Assembly: GCA_026018925.1 (NCBI GenBank)
Contig: JAKSZU010000012.1
Coordinates: 49,457,207 to 49,521,206, forward strand
DNA from: Tupaia tana
Lineage: Eukaryota > Chordata > Mammalia > Scandentia > Tupaiidae
Direction of reading: 5' to 3'
DNA: 64,000 nucleotides
The notes below the pieces were generated by a model that made no database searches, was not told the origin of the DNA, and saw nothing but the letters and a program-made list of their open reading frames with translations. Numbering within the stretch: the stretch's first letter is position 1; each line of letters begins with the position of its first letter. Below, one piece after another: positions 1 to 11,391 of this stretch. A program made the translations under genes and the position numbers.

Positions 1-340
1 CTGTCAAATGCAGATGAAATGCCTGTTTGGTCATTAACAACACTCACCCTTTCTCTGCAGGAACGGTCTGATGAATGACACACTGTGAGTAATGCCTGCA
101 GCTAAGACAGGGCAATAAAGGCACAGGGTGACTTTCTACAAAATGTGAAACACACGTATCAGGGCAATTTTTATATCACGAAAGAATATTCTTTTGAAAA
201 AGGATTATGATTAATTATGCTAAAGAGACTTCTTTTGTACATTAGATGATTTGTTTAGCTTTATGTCTAGGGAATAGAAAATTAAAATACTAGAATTCCT
301 TGACAATTGAAGCTGGAATTATAGACATAGACCCTCTAGT

Positions 341-610
341 CTTTTTTTTTTTTTTTCTCTTTTTTTTTTTGGAGAGGTTTTCACTATAGAGCATGTGCGC
401 TAGCCAGAAAGACAGAGAGAGACAGAGAGACAGAAAGCGAGAAATCACCTGGCCATGCTGCAATCTCTTCTCCTCCATTCTCCCCTCAGGATCTTGGGCA
501 CACATGCACACGCGCCCGGTGTGAGTTTTTAGCCGCTGGGTCTGGGACTCGAACTGCAGTCAACTACTCGGGAATCCAGCGACATAGCCATTACGGTAAC
601 TGCTGGTCCC
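341..610 (-). repeat. tRNA-derived SINE, long form
   Basis: Full length on the minus strand: T-rich tail, GAGAGGTTTT, GA-rich body, then the head ending GGTCCC. Moderately diverged. Confidence 0.85.
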
Positions 611-1224
611 TATTTACAGACTTTTTGATGAAGTTTTGCCATGTGGAAGGCGCCTGGGAGAATACAAATAAGTGTAAGACTATAAAATGGAATTCCTATT
701 TCAACAGAGCTAAGTCTCCTTTATGTATGCTGACTGATGTAATGTACTTTGAGGTTAATGACTTGCTGTTCAATAACTTTGTCAGCAGGGTTTAGTCTTG
801 TAGTCCATAGAACATGAGGGCACCTTTGTCTTCAATCTCAATAACTAGAGTTGGTTCTTTGAATGCAAAGCCCACAGAGACGACCAAGCCCAGTCAGTGT
901 TTTGGGCCACAAGCTGCAGAAAAGGCTTGGTGTGAGGTCTATGAAGGGACCATGTAGTACACAATATTGTTTCTGGATCAGGAGCAGCTTGCAAATGATG
1001 TAGTGGGACAAGGCACATGTTCCTGGGTAGATGATTGTTTAAGGCATGTGTGGCCATTGTCAAATGTGTAGTACGGAAAATCATGAGATGTCTTCAGATA
1101 TGAGAAAGAACCCTGTAGGTGAAGTCTCCCTAGAGAAGGTGGGACTTGGGTCTGGATCTGAAGGGACAATGTAGAAAGAGCCCAGAATTCCAGAACTCTA
1201 AGATAAGAGATTTAGCATCTAGTC
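611..1224. other. Anonymous single-copy-like DNA
   Basis: No supported gene. Small reading frames at 845-1169 lack recognisable domains. Confidence 0.5.
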
Positions 1225-1440
1225 AAACCTCTACTACTTACCAGGGATGTGACTGGCATAAGCCACTTATATTTGAGCCCATTTCCTCTTCAACAAAGTG
1301 GAGGTAATAGCATAATAGTACAAGCCATATCTTCCTCATGGGCATTGTGAGAGTCAAATGAGATAATGGGTGGAAAACATTTTCATATTGTTACCTTCTT
1401 CTTAATTGTGGTATTATTGTTGGTAATGTAAGCAAAGCTG
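1225..1440 (+). repeat. MIR
   Basis: ACTACTTACCAGGGATGTGA, GAGCCCATTTCCTC and GTCAAATGAGATAATG give the MIR core order. Confidence 0.6.
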
Positions 1441-1929
1441 AATGTGAAGTTCCTAACTAACCACCTGAACCTAGGAATGGCAATGGGATTGCATATGGCA
1501 TGTTGGCAAGAGTGCTAAGATACTAGGCCATTCAGATTAAATTGGGTAAACTACCAATTCCTCAGTCCGTTACCTCTATAGGCAATTGGAGCTTACTTCT
1601 ATCAAACAGGATGAAGAACCTGGGCTTCTGAGACCAACTGGATCTTTGTAGAGAAATTACACTTTTCTAGGGGAATTTTTGTAGGCTCCCGCTACTAAGC
1701 TATCCAGATCCAAGCCTAAGAATCCTCCTCCTGTTCATAATGAGCAGGATATCTCAGAGGATATCGTAGGGTTAGTCTGTGATTCTTGCACAAGGCACAT
1801 GTGTGGGAGGGATAAGGTATTTGTAGTGTATTTAATCAAGAAACAGGATGTGTATGTATATGTGTGTGATTTCAACTTTTTATAAATCAATAAGAAAAAG
1901 ACAGATAACCCAATAGCAAATACTAACTT
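1441..1929. other. Anonymous DNA
   Basis: Nothing recognised. Confidence 0.5.
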
Positions 1930-2340
1930 CATTTTCTAATCTGTTGCTCACATTCATTTATTTGGTTTATCTCCAACTGAGGTAATGATAACAATGCCAT
2001 TATGTATCTTGGTGCACATAAGCATTTCATTCTCTAGGGTGTATACACTTGGAAGTAGAATTGCTGAATCATAGAGTATATATACAGTTTCAACTTTACT
2101 AAATAATGTGATATTGTTTTTCAAAGTGGTGTACCAAGTTATAGTCATATCAAAAGTATCTGAGTAATCACTGCCAGCGCTTGTTATCACTGGACTTACA
2201 GATGATGCCAATTTCGTGAGAAGGTGGTGTATTTTATTGTGTTCTTAATTTCCTTAATTACTGATGAAGGTCAGCACATCTTTTTTTTATATTCTTTTTT
2301 TCAAGTCTTTTGTCCATATTTCAATTGTGTAAAAATAAAG
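1930..2340 (-). repeat. Old L1 ORF2/3' region
   Basis: Reverse-strand L1 pattern: GAATTGCTGAATCATAGAG, a degraded first-strand AATGTGATATTG region, then CTTAATTTCCTTAATTACTGATG. Frames broken. Confidence 0.55.
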
Positions 2341-2464
2341 TAAACCACAAATGGATATATGAAGCTTTTGTTCTATTCTGTTTTGGGTGACAGATATATG
2401 TGTATGCCTGGTAACTATTGCTAGAGTGAACCTAAGTGTTTTATACACCTTTGTTGGCATATTG

Positions 2465-2570
2465 AGTATGTATGTGTGTATATACACACATATATATGCA
2501 CATATATTATGCATATATGCACATATATGTACATATATAAATATGTATAGATATATATAGAGACAGAAAG
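2465..2570. repeat. TA/CA-rich low-complexity tract
   Basis: Mixed TGTATA, CACATATA and AGATATAT units. The reading frames across it are composition artefacts. Confidence 0.8.
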
Positions 2571-2710
2571 AGAAAGAGACCAAAATATATACATAATATG
2601 TAACAGAAAAAAATAAATCAAACACAGCTTCAATATTGACTTTATACACATTTATAAATTTTTCTATATATGTTATATGTCATAGTATAAATGTTAAAAA
2701 AGATACATTC

Positions 2711-2973
2711 AGGACCAGCAGATGGCATAATGGTTATGTCTCTGGACTCCCATGTGGTTGACCAGGGCTTGAATTTCAGACCCAGTGGCTTAAACTCATG
2801 CCAGGCATGTGTGCATGTGTGCCCAAGATCTCGAGAGGAGAATGGAGGAGAAGGGATTGCGGCTTGGCCATCCCCCCCTGGGGGAGTGATTTCTTGCTTT
2901 CTGTCTCTCTTTCTCTCTCTGTCTCTCTCTTTCCTTCTGGCAAGCACACGCACCCTTTAGCAAAAACCTCTTA
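2711..2973 (+). repeat. tRNA-derived SINE, long form
   Basis: Head AGGACCAGCAG through the CT-rich tail and CAAAAACCTC. Flanked by matching ATACATTCA target duplications. Confidence 0.85.
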
Positions 2974-3031
2974 AAAAATACATTCAATACAGCTTTTATA
3001 TTCAATAAGTTTATAGCATAAACTAAAGGTG

Positions 3032-3300
3032 AGGGGAGTCAGCAAGTGGCAGACGGTTAAGGTGCTGGACTCTTACATGGCCGACCGCGGTTTGAGTGCT
3101 GGACCTGGTGTCTTGAAACTCACACCAAGCACATGCGTGGTGTGCCCAAAATCCTAAGAGGAGGATGAAGGAGAAAGGATTGCTATGTGGCCATACCCCC
3201 TGGGGGGGGGATGCTTTCTTGCTTTCTGTCTCTCTCTTTCTCCGGTGAGTGCACACACTCTATGGCAAAAATCTCTCAAACAATACATAAATAAATAAAA
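3032..3300 (+). repeat. tRNA-derived SINE, long form (diverged)
   Basis: Head GGGGAGTCAGCAAGTGGC; ends GGCAAAAATCTCTC followed by (AAAT)n. Lies 55 bp after the preceding copy, same strand. Confidence 0.8.
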
Positions 3301-3627
3301 GAGAGGGAAGACGTATATGTAAGTAATTCTATGTAGAAAATGATAAAACTAACAAGAGAGGTACATATAAAATGCTACGGAAGGTATACAAAAGATAAAT
3401 TCCAGAATGGGGAATGGAAGAAGATATCATTTGTTGTATAGACAGGAAAAGTAGATACAGTGAATGGGAAGAAAACTATACATATGCATCTAGCAAACAG
3501 TGTCCTGTTTAGCTAGAGTGTACCATTTCGGAAGAGAAGTACAGAAGCTCCCCCTCATCCATTGTTTCGCTTTTTATGGTTTCCTGCAGTTTGTGAGTAG
3601 ATGAGTATGGTGCCATAAATTTTTTTT

Positions 3628-3905
3628 AATTTCTTTTTAAAAATTATTATTCATACATTAAATTGCTATATATCACTTGGATTGTGAAGAGACTTTACCC
3701 AACTTGATATACACCTCAGACCAGCCCAGTTGAGATGACCATACACATCTTCATCAACAGATAATAAACCTTATCTGTGTCCTACAGGTGTCTTACCTCT
3801 CCATTTCCCCCCCAAATTTCTTATGCTCTTCCCCTGTCACATTCTCTTTCCACTTTGTCTCCAGTGCCCATTACAGTTTTTAATACTTTTATGTTTTTCA
3901 TAGAA
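3628..3905 (-). repeat. L1 3' end (lineage-type 3' UTR)
   Basis: Shares with six or more other places the order: ATTAAAT tail, TACAGTG-like segment, ATTACCATACACAT..ATCAACAGATAA, pyrimidine-rich tract, then GTTTTTAATACTTTTATG. Reverse strand. Confidence 0.62.
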
Positions 3906-4914
3906 TATTTTGAAAGAAATAGAAGAGAAAGAGAGAACATTAATGTAACTTTTATTATAATATATTGTTGTAATTGTTCTATTTCATTATTTGTTATTGT
4001 TGTTAATCTCTTATTGTGTTTAATGTATAAATCAAGCCTTATCATAAGTATGTGTGCACAGGAAAAAACAGTATATATAGTGTCCAATACTATCTGTGGT
4101 TTCAGGCAGCTTCCTATAGGGATCTTGGACTATATCTCCTTTGGATAGAGGAGACTATTATAATGGAAAATAAGTTGAGAATAATTTATTGGTGCCGAAA
4201 CATAGAGGGTGTTGTCTTTCAGATTAAGGTGTTCAGATTTAAACTAGAGATTCAAATTACACTAAGAAATTCTAGATATCATGCAGAGAGATGTTAGAAC
4301 TAAAGGCAGATCCCGATGACTGTATGAGTTTTGCCGTGTACCTGTGTTAGAGTAAAGCCCTTGTTTGCTACAGGGAAATTATTCAGCATTTTTTGTGTGA
4401 GCCCATATCTACTTAAAAAGTTATTTGCGCTCCTTCTACAGCAGACATTGGTCATTAGTTTGTATATCCAGAACCTACTTTCCTTTTAAAAACGTTCTAA
4501 TTTCTTTGGAGATTGAGCTCATCTTTATTGGGTGGGTGGGAAAAGTATTCCTAGATCCTGCCCATTTCATGACCATTGAAACAAGGAGAATATTTCCTGC
4601 CCCTGGGGAGAAATTGCTATGGAAAAATACATAGAAGTGTATAGGAGGACATGTTTGAGTCCTCAGTTGAACCAATAAAAAGTTGTGACTCCTAAATTTC
4701 TATCTGAAATAAGTGGTGCAAGGACAGCATGAACTTGGAGCTCAGTAGTTCCAGCAGTGAGAGGCTGGGGGACCGTTTCTAACACAGGATGCTTCTGTGC
4801 TTCTGACTTCTGCTCCTGAGTCCTTTGAAATGCCTTTTGTTCCTGCCTTTTGCTCAGTTACCCTTTGATTCTGTGAACCTCTTTATATCTTTTTAGTTAC
4901 CTCCTTTTTTCTTT
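3906..4914. other. Anonymous DNA
   Basis: Only short frames without domain signals; nothing recognised. Confidence 0.5.
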
Positions 4915-5191
4915 CTTTTGAAAAACCTTGCTAGAGGACATGTGCACTTGTCAGAAAGACAGAGAAAGTGGGAGAGACAGAAGCACAGATGGAGACAGAG
5001 AGAAAGTGAGAAAGCACTCTCCATAGGACATGTTCACGCCACAGCCCACCATTCTTCCTCCTCTTGGGATTTTGGGTACACATGCACATGAACCCAGCAT
5101 GTTTTTTTCTAAGCCACCAGGTCTAGGACTCAAACTGTGCAGTGGCCATGTGGGGTCCCACCACCTTAATCACCAGGCCATGGGCTGGCCC
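4915..5191 (-). repeat. tRNA-derived SINE, old copy
   Basis: Minus strand; body GACAGAGAAAGTG and head region CCACCTTAATCACCAGGCCA ending GGGCTGGCCC. Older than the young copies. Confidence 0.7.
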
Positions 5192-5589
5192 TCTCTTTTT
5201 TCTTTAATTTAGTCTACATTTGTCTCTGTAAGACAACATAGCTAATATTTCTAGCGTGTGAAAGAAAATCTTCTAGATACTGTAGACTGAACAAGAGACA
5301 AAGCTCTGATCACACACAATTGAAAAAGAATAAGGAGTAGAAATGTAAATTGTTAAAGAATTTAAAATATTCAATAATATGAAAGAAGTCTATAAGCATT
5401 TGAAGTAGAAAATCAGTAAAGTGAATAATGCAGCGAGAGTGCTGCCACAAAACCTAACCTTAATAGCTGACAATCAAATACTTACCAAGGCATTCACTTT
5501 GTAAGAATTTTCTCTTGCTAATAATGACAGTAAAATTTTAGAACTACTGATATATATGAATAAAAAAAGCTGTAGAACTATTTTTGTTC
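5192..5589. other. Anonymous AT-rich DNA
   Basis: Nothing recognised. Confidence 0.5.
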
Positions 5590-5695
5590 TACCATTGCAT
5601 ATTACCAACAAGGAAGTTGAAGCTCAGAGAGGGGAAGTGGCCTCTGAAAGTCACAGGTTCAGGAAGTGGCTCAGCCAGACCTTGGACTGCAGTCT
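5590..5695 (-). repeat. MIR fragment
   Basis: GAAGCTCAGAGAGGGGAAGT and GTCACAGGTTCAGGAAGTGG. Confidence 0.6.
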
Positions 5696-5756
5696 ACCAC
5701 CTCACACACCGCTCACACGCTATCTCACACGTCATTACTGCTCCGGCCAGCCACAG

Positions 5757-5757
<1 letters not shown>

Positions 5758-5804
<47 letters not shown>

Positions 5805-5831
5805 GTATATATGTATTATATTATATATGTA

Positions 5832-5887
<56 letters not shown>

Positions 5888-5900
5888 CGTACATATATAT
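5758..5900. repeat. (TA)n(TG)n(TA)n microsatellite
   Basis: Pure TA from 5758, a (TG)n block near 5832-5848, TA again to about 5882. Confidence 0.95.
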
Positions 5901-6764
5901 TATGCTTGTGAGAATCCATTTAGTTTGCTTCTCTCTGATGTCTTAGTAGAGTCACCCTGTGTCCTTAGAAACAAATTATTGATTCTCTTTTCAAATAATG
6001 GTTACTTTCTCTCTGAGTGACTGGTGGGCCTATCTGAAGCTGGAGGGAAAGTTGTGTTCAGGGCTGATATGTAGCCTCTTCTTTTTTAGGTCTCTAATTT
6101 GCTGCTCTTCTCATTCCTCCTCTTCAGTTCTAAGCATCTCCTATGTCATTAATAGTGTCTCCGTAATGGATGCCGTGGTGAGCCACCTGCATCTCACAGC
6201 TGAACTCTTCCCAGTCATTGCCTTCAGTTGAAGGGAATCCCTTTTCTGATATTAGGACCCCATCCCCAGTTAACCAACAACCAAGACTGGTCAGTGGGGA
6301 GAACAAAGACCTGGCCCTCTTGTCCTGTTTTCTTGAGACAACTCCTTAGGGCTATTCTAGCTCTCAAGCTCCCTGAGGGATTAGCTGAAGCCTTTGTAGT
6401 AACGGCACTGGAGCCCAGCTTCTCCCTCCCTCTGCTGCTGCTGCCATCACTGTCAGACGCTATTCCCAAGAGCTGTACTTAATGACATCTGTCTCAGAGT
6501 CTGTTTTGCAGAGAATTTGATCTATGAGGCTTTCTCTCCCCCTCCCAAGTCTGTGAAAATTTCCATTGGCCAAACAACATTGTTTTATCTCTTCAGAATT
6601 ATGAATTGTTTTTCAATATCATGGATAAAATTCTAAATCTCCAGGCACATTGTCTGGAGTAAGCATAAAACAATGGTCCTGAGGATAGTGCACACAAAAT
6701 TTACATTTCCTAGAGCTGTAGTCTTAGAGACACCGTCTCAAGTATTTTCTCAGGATTTCCTGGC
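5901..6764. other. Anonymous DNA
   Basis: Opposed short frames near 6224-6482 lack homology I can name; possibly old unique sequence. Confidence 0.4.
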
Positions 6765-6905
6765 ATTCGGAGCTCTGCTGGGCATGGTCACCTTGGTTGT
6801 TTCTCACAGCTATCCTGTTAATATTTGTTATCCTCATTTCACTGTTGATAAAAAAGAAACAAAGCCCAGAGTTGGGTTTTACTAAAGGTCAGCTAGAGAA
6901 GTGCC
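6765..6905 (-). repeat. MIR fragment
   Basis: TTATCCTCATTTCACTGTTG, AAACAAAGCCCAGAG and AAAGGTCAGCTAGAGAAG. Confidence 0.5.
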
Positions 6906-6934
6906 TACCAAACAATAGCTTGTGATGTGTGAAT

Positions 6935-7300
6935 TAAATTTCCCATTTTACAGGTGGTAAAACTGAGGCTCATATACATATATACATATACATATATGCA
7001 TAGTTCTAAATGGTGATTATTCCTCTTGCTGGGTCTATAAGCCTTCAACTCTGTCCTGATCTCCTCACCACCTTCCACTTTTTTAGATAAAGAAACTGAG
7101 GCCAAAAACCCCTTTATTGACTGTCTCTGGCCACAGCTGATGGATTGCCAGAAAAATCACGACTTATTTTTTCTGATTTTCTGTGCAAAAATGCATCATG
7201 ACTTTTCCAAAAACCCAGTAGAATGGCAGTATTGAGGCTGGACCCCAGATTTTCTGTCTCCCACTCCACAATCCCAGTTAGCACTCCTGCTCAGCGTGCT
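6935..7300 (-). repeat. MIR, interrupted by TA repeat and a mariner MITE
   Basis: TTTCCCATTTTACAGGTGGT and AACTGAGGC, then after the MITE GAATGGCAGTATTGAGGCTG and GTTAGCACTCCTG. Confidence 0.5.
7141..7218. mobile_element. Mariner-like MITE, family 2 (~78 bp)
   Basis: TGGATTGCCAGAAAAATCAC inverted as CATGACTTTTCCAAAAACCC. Inserted within a MIR. Same family as 56995. Confidence 0.6.
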
Positions 7301-7419
7301 CAGAATCCGTAGGACTCCGACTGCCTTAACCAAACACAGTCAGAGGAATGACATTCTCACTTAGATCTCAAAACTCCTCACCAAATATAAAACTGAAAAT
7401 GTAGGCCACCTGCCCATGT

Positions 7420-7465
7420 GATTGTATTTCGTAACTTAGAAATAAAAATAGCTCTCAGCTTGCTT
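7420..7465. repeat. Unassigned dispersed repeat, copy 1
   Basis: About 46 bp shared with 14719-14764, with an identical core including AAATAAAAATAGCTCTCAGC. Family not recognised; the core holds an AATAAA. Confidence 0.6.
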
Positions 7466-7599
7466 GGCCTGTATGTAATATATTCAAAGCTCATATTCGG
7501 ATTTACTCACTTGGATTAATGTTAAGATTATGGCTTTTCAGACTTTTTCCTCTCACATTCTATCTCACCCACTAGGGAGTGGATTACACTTGTCTACAC

Positions 7600-7830
7600 T
7601 ATTACAAGTTTATTTCTTCCATGAGAAAGAGAAAGAGGGGAGAGAGCGGCACATTCAATAGGGTCCTCACACCATGATCCAGCCCAGTCTCAGTAAGCCA
7701 GAATTTCAGGCACATGTATGTGTTTAGCCAGCATGACAGGGAGATCTCAGGACGCAAACCCAGGATATTCCAACGTGGCTTCAGCATCGTGGAATGTGGT
7801 GTTACTGCCGCACCACCATGGCTGGCCTGT
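7600..7830 (-). repeat. Possible old tRNA-derived SINE, variant
   Basis: GA-rich segment, then ACCACCATGGCTGGCC at the right end resembles the SINE head, but the middle is atypical. Could be a different family. Confidence 0.4.
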
Positions 7831-7917
7831 CCGCATTATTTTCTAACATGAATTACCAACCTGTTATTTTCAGATACGTTTCACAACTTTATGCTCTTTA
7901 CTGCACCTGCAGAAAAG

Positions 7918-8105
7918 TGACGTGGGTATGAGTGCAGGCTCCAGAGCCAGATGGCGGGGTAAGACTGCGTGTCCTTGAGCACAAGGCAAGTGCTGCATTT
8001 GTGAAATGTAGACAAAAATCATACCTATTTCCTGGGGTTACTGAGGATCTAACAAACAACTCATGGTCAGTGTTTACTATGTTACATTTCAGACATAGAG
8101 AGCCT
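7918..8105 (+). repeat. MIR
   Basis: GAGTGCAGGCTCCAGAGCCA, TGTGAAATGTAGAC and TGGGGTTACTGAGGATCTAA. Confidence 0.6.
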
Positions 8106-8162
8106 GCACAAATGGGGTAACAACCACCACCACCACAACAAAACAAAAAGGCATCACCCCTT

Positions 8163-8272
8163 AGAATGACCAAATGTCCTGGTTTGCCTGGAACCTTCCA
8201 GTTTTAGCACTGAAAGTCCCAAGTCTCAGGGAAAGCCCTCAACTCTGGACAAATCAGAATGGTTGGTTACTC
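8163..8272. repeat. MER53-like palindromic DNA-transposon relic
   Basis: AATGTCCTGGTTTGCCTGG and GGACAAATCAGAATGGTTGG form imperfect inverted ends around GCACTGAAAGTCCCAAGTCT. Name from memory. Confidence 0.45.
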
Positions 8273-9296
8273 TATTCAGCATTAATGAAAAATAAAAGGT
8301 TTTGTTATTCATCTATTCAAGAAGTATTTATTGATAACTAACATACTGCAGACACTTTGATGGCATTTTAGATGTATACATGACAAAAACGTGTCCTTGT
8401 GAAGCACTCAAGCTAATGAGAGAGAATCATGAAAATGGACATGAAATCCATGAAAATGGCTCTTCTTAAATTTGGCATCACATGCTGAGAGTTTAACTTG
8501 GAGATTCATTGCTCTCAGGGGGACACATTATAAAAATTTCATGGATATACTTCTGTCTAATACTGGATTTTTTTTTCTCCCCAAGCAGTAATGCTCTGGG
8601 TAGTTAATAGGGTTACATATGAAAATGCATTTTTACAATCAAGTAAGTTAAACATCTTCCTGTTACTTTACCACAATATTTTCTTTAATAGGCTGTTGAT
8701 GGGAGTGCTCTAAGTCTTGTTTCTAAACTTCGAACAATTTTTGACAGCATAGACTTATTTTGGGGACTCATCTAGTAACCAATGTTCCCTAAGGCTTTGA
8801 CAAAGAAAATCTGAGTGGCATCTGACATTGAACACAGAAATCTCAGGTAAAGTGACAAACCTCAACTCCACAGAAATCTTGAGAGCAGCCACATGCCAGC
8901 CACAGTAGCCAGAGCTGTCCTTCTTAAAGTCTTTTTGGTTCCTTCTTTCAGAATTGGATGAACATGTACGCAGTGGATAAAAAGCTTCAGTACAGAGGCT
9001 TGAACTTTTCACAGAATATTGGAAGATGCTGTCTTCCTAGGAATTTAAAATATCTTGTCCTCTAAGTGAATTTTGACACATCAGCAGATACAGAAATGTC
9101 TGAAAACACTGAAATAAATTATGACATAAGAAAGAAATACTCAAGTGTGGACCAGCATGGGCCAAAAACAGTAGAGAATACACAAATGCAGTACTTCACC
9201 AAAATAATGGTAATCACTTTCATATATCAAGTACTTGCTATTACATGTATTCTTATTTAATCAAGAGATAGTTTATCATGGTAGTTTAGGCTGTGG

Positions 9297-9297
<1 letters not shown>
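8273..9297. other. Anonymous DNA
   Basis: CAAGAAGTATTTATTGATAA near 8320 suggests an old interspersed repeat; no gene. Confidence 0.4.

Positions 9298-9332
<35 letters not shown>
9298..9332. repeat. (ATT)n microsatellite
   Basis: About 11 uninterrupted TTA units, immediately upstream of a MIR. Confidence 0.95.
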
Positions 9333-9334
9333 TA

Positions 9335-9515
9335 CCATTTACTGGTGCAACCCTGGAGAAGTTACTAAAGTCTCTCTAAGTCTTATAATTCCGAAGTAAA
9401 ATAGATTAATCATAATCATATCTTTTTCAGAAAGCTCGTAGAGGTTTTGTAATGTAGTCATTGTAGCCTAGTTCCTGACTCACAGTAAATCTCAGTAAAC
9501 ATTAGTTAATTTTAT
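9335..9515 (+). repeat. MIR
   Basis: CTGGTGCAACCCTGGAGAAG, TCTCTCTAAGTCT, and CTCACAGTAAATCTCAGTAA. Confidence 0.55.
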
Positions 9516-9979
9516 TCTTAGGTGGATATTACTATCGTCATCAAGAGGTAACAGAGCAGGAGTAACCTGTAACAGATTCATTTGGTGAATCACATTTACT
9601 TCAGAGATAATCATGGCTTATTGGTGAAGAAGAAGGCGAAGACAGTGTCATATACTTCAGCCCTATTTTTTTCTAAGAAGAAATATTTAAATAAATTAAT
9701 GTCCTTGGTCTCTCTTTAAGTTGTTTTTGTCTGAGTCACCTCGTATCTGTGTGAGTGCTATTTCTGTCTTTGTGAACCACATATTTATTGATGTGAATTA
9801 TACTCAGATGTGTGCGGGTTCTCTCCTTGAGTGAGATGTGCTTTAACTTGGTCTCTACATTTTGGGGACACTCAGAGATGTTCTTAACAAAAAAAAAATA
9901 TATATCCTTAGATACGTTCTTTTGATTTGGGGCTCATTCTTTATCTTCAGGACCTGCTAATAAAGTAGTTCTCACAGAT

Positions 9980-10090
9980 TTAAGCTCCCTCTGACCTCTC
10001 CTCTGTCCAGCTAACACTGCAGAAGTAGAGAGAGAAAGTGAGGAGCCACTGAAACATAAATACTCTGTGGCTATTTTTAAAGTCAGAAGT
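9980..10090. repeat. Unassigned repeat pair, copy 1
   Basis: CTCTCCTCTGTCCA, GAGAGAAAGTGAGGA, CCACTGAAACATAAATACTC recur in the same order at 10745-10900. Confidence 0.55.
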
Positions 10091-10145
10091 GAATATCGTT
10101 ATCTTTTATTTATTTTTATTGTTTTAAGAATATTTAACATGGTGA

Positions 10146-10400
10146 GGCCAGCAGGTGGGGCAGAGGTTAAGGTGCTGGATCCCACATGGTTGACTGTGCA
10201 GTTTGAGTTCCGGACTTGGTGGCTTAAAAAACATGTTGGGTGTGTGTGTTTGTGTGTATGTGCATGTCCAAATTCCCAAGAGGAGAATGGAGGAGAAGGG
10301 ATTGTGGCATGGTCATCTCTCCATGAATGGAGAGGATTTCTCACTTTCCCTCTCTCTTTCTTTGAGTGTATGTGACCTATAGCAAAAATTAAAAACTGAA
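10146..10400 (+). repeat. tRNA-derived SINE, long form (diverged)
   Basis: Head GGCCAGCAGGTGGGGCAG through ATAGCAAAAATTAAAAACTG. Confidence 0.8.
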
Positions 10401-10439
10401 AACAAAACAAAAAAGCATGAGCTCTATTCTCCTAATGAA

Positions 10440-10740
10440 AATTTTACGTGTTTATCATGGTGGTGTTACCTGTAGGCATGGTGTTGTACTGCTGATGCCT
10501 AGAACTTACCCACCTTGCTAACTAAAATGCTCGCTTCCTCCTTCCTCTGTGCTCTAGCAACCACCATTCTACTCTCAGCTTCTACAAGTTTGATTATTAC
10601 AGATACTTCATATAAATGGAATCAAGCAGTAATTGTCTGGTGCCTGGCTTATTTCCTTTAGTGTAATGTTTTTCAGCTTCATCCATGTTATTGCTAGTGG
10701 AATGATTTCCTTGCTTTTAATGACTGAATAATATTCCCAT
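10440..10740 (-). repeat. Old L1 3' region
   Basis: CAACCACCATTCTACTCTCA, TATAAATGGAATCAAGCAGT and TTCATCCATGTTATTGCTAG are standard reverse-strand L1M text. Confidence 0.65.
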
Positions 10741-10744
10741 AAGT

Positions 10745-10900
10745 TTCAAGTTCCTCTGCTCTCTCTTCTGTCCACTCTACATCCAGGAAGTGAGAGATAG
10801 AGAGACAGAGAGACAGAGAAGAGGAGGGATGGAACTTGAGGGGGTAAGGGACCACTGAAACACAAATATTCTGTAACTATTCCTAGGTCATAAGTACATA
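10745..10900. repeat. Unassigned repeat pair, copy 2
   Basis: CTCTCTTCTGTCCA, a longer GAGACAGAGA block, then CCACTGAAACACAAATATTC. An L1 and a SINE separate it from copy 1. Confidence 0.55.
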
Positions 10901-11118
10901 TTTTTATTGAATTTAAGGAAAACAGAAAAACACCCTTCTATAAGCCATAGAATGCCCATGATTATTTGCTGGCCAGTGTTTATTTCATTCATAGAGTACT
11001 TAAATCAGTCTGCATCCAAGAAAACTCTTTAAAGAGCACTCCAGAATATATGTTATATTCTGCCATGGAAGGATAGGTTGACTAGGCTAGGCAGCCTCTT
11101 AAATTCCATTAATTGAGC

Positions 11119-11391
11119 TGGGTCCCAGGCTTGGTAATTATAGTGGCACAAACCCACATGACTGACTCCATGGTTTGAGTCTGGATCCAGCAGTTTGAGA
11201 AACATGCCAGGTGCATATTGCATGCTCAAAAATCTCAAAAGGAAGGAAAGATGGAGGAGAAGAGATTGCAGCATGACCATTTTCCATGACGGGGGAGGAG
11301 TGTGCTTTCTCTCTCTCCCCTCTCTGTCTCTTTCTTTCTCTGACAAGCACACATACCTTCTGGCAATAAACAAACAAATAAATAAATAAAT
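11119..11391 (+). repeat. tRNA-derived SINE, long form (diverged)
   Basis: Head GGGTCCCAGGCTTGGT is altered; the body (GGAGGAGAAGAGATTGC) and tail (CTGGCAATAAACAAACAAAT) are typical. Confidence 0.75.

Noticed and set aside
5556-6020. Overlapping frames of 154, 120 and 81 codons
   Set aside because: They run through a TA/TG microsatellite, giving Tyr/Ile repeats.
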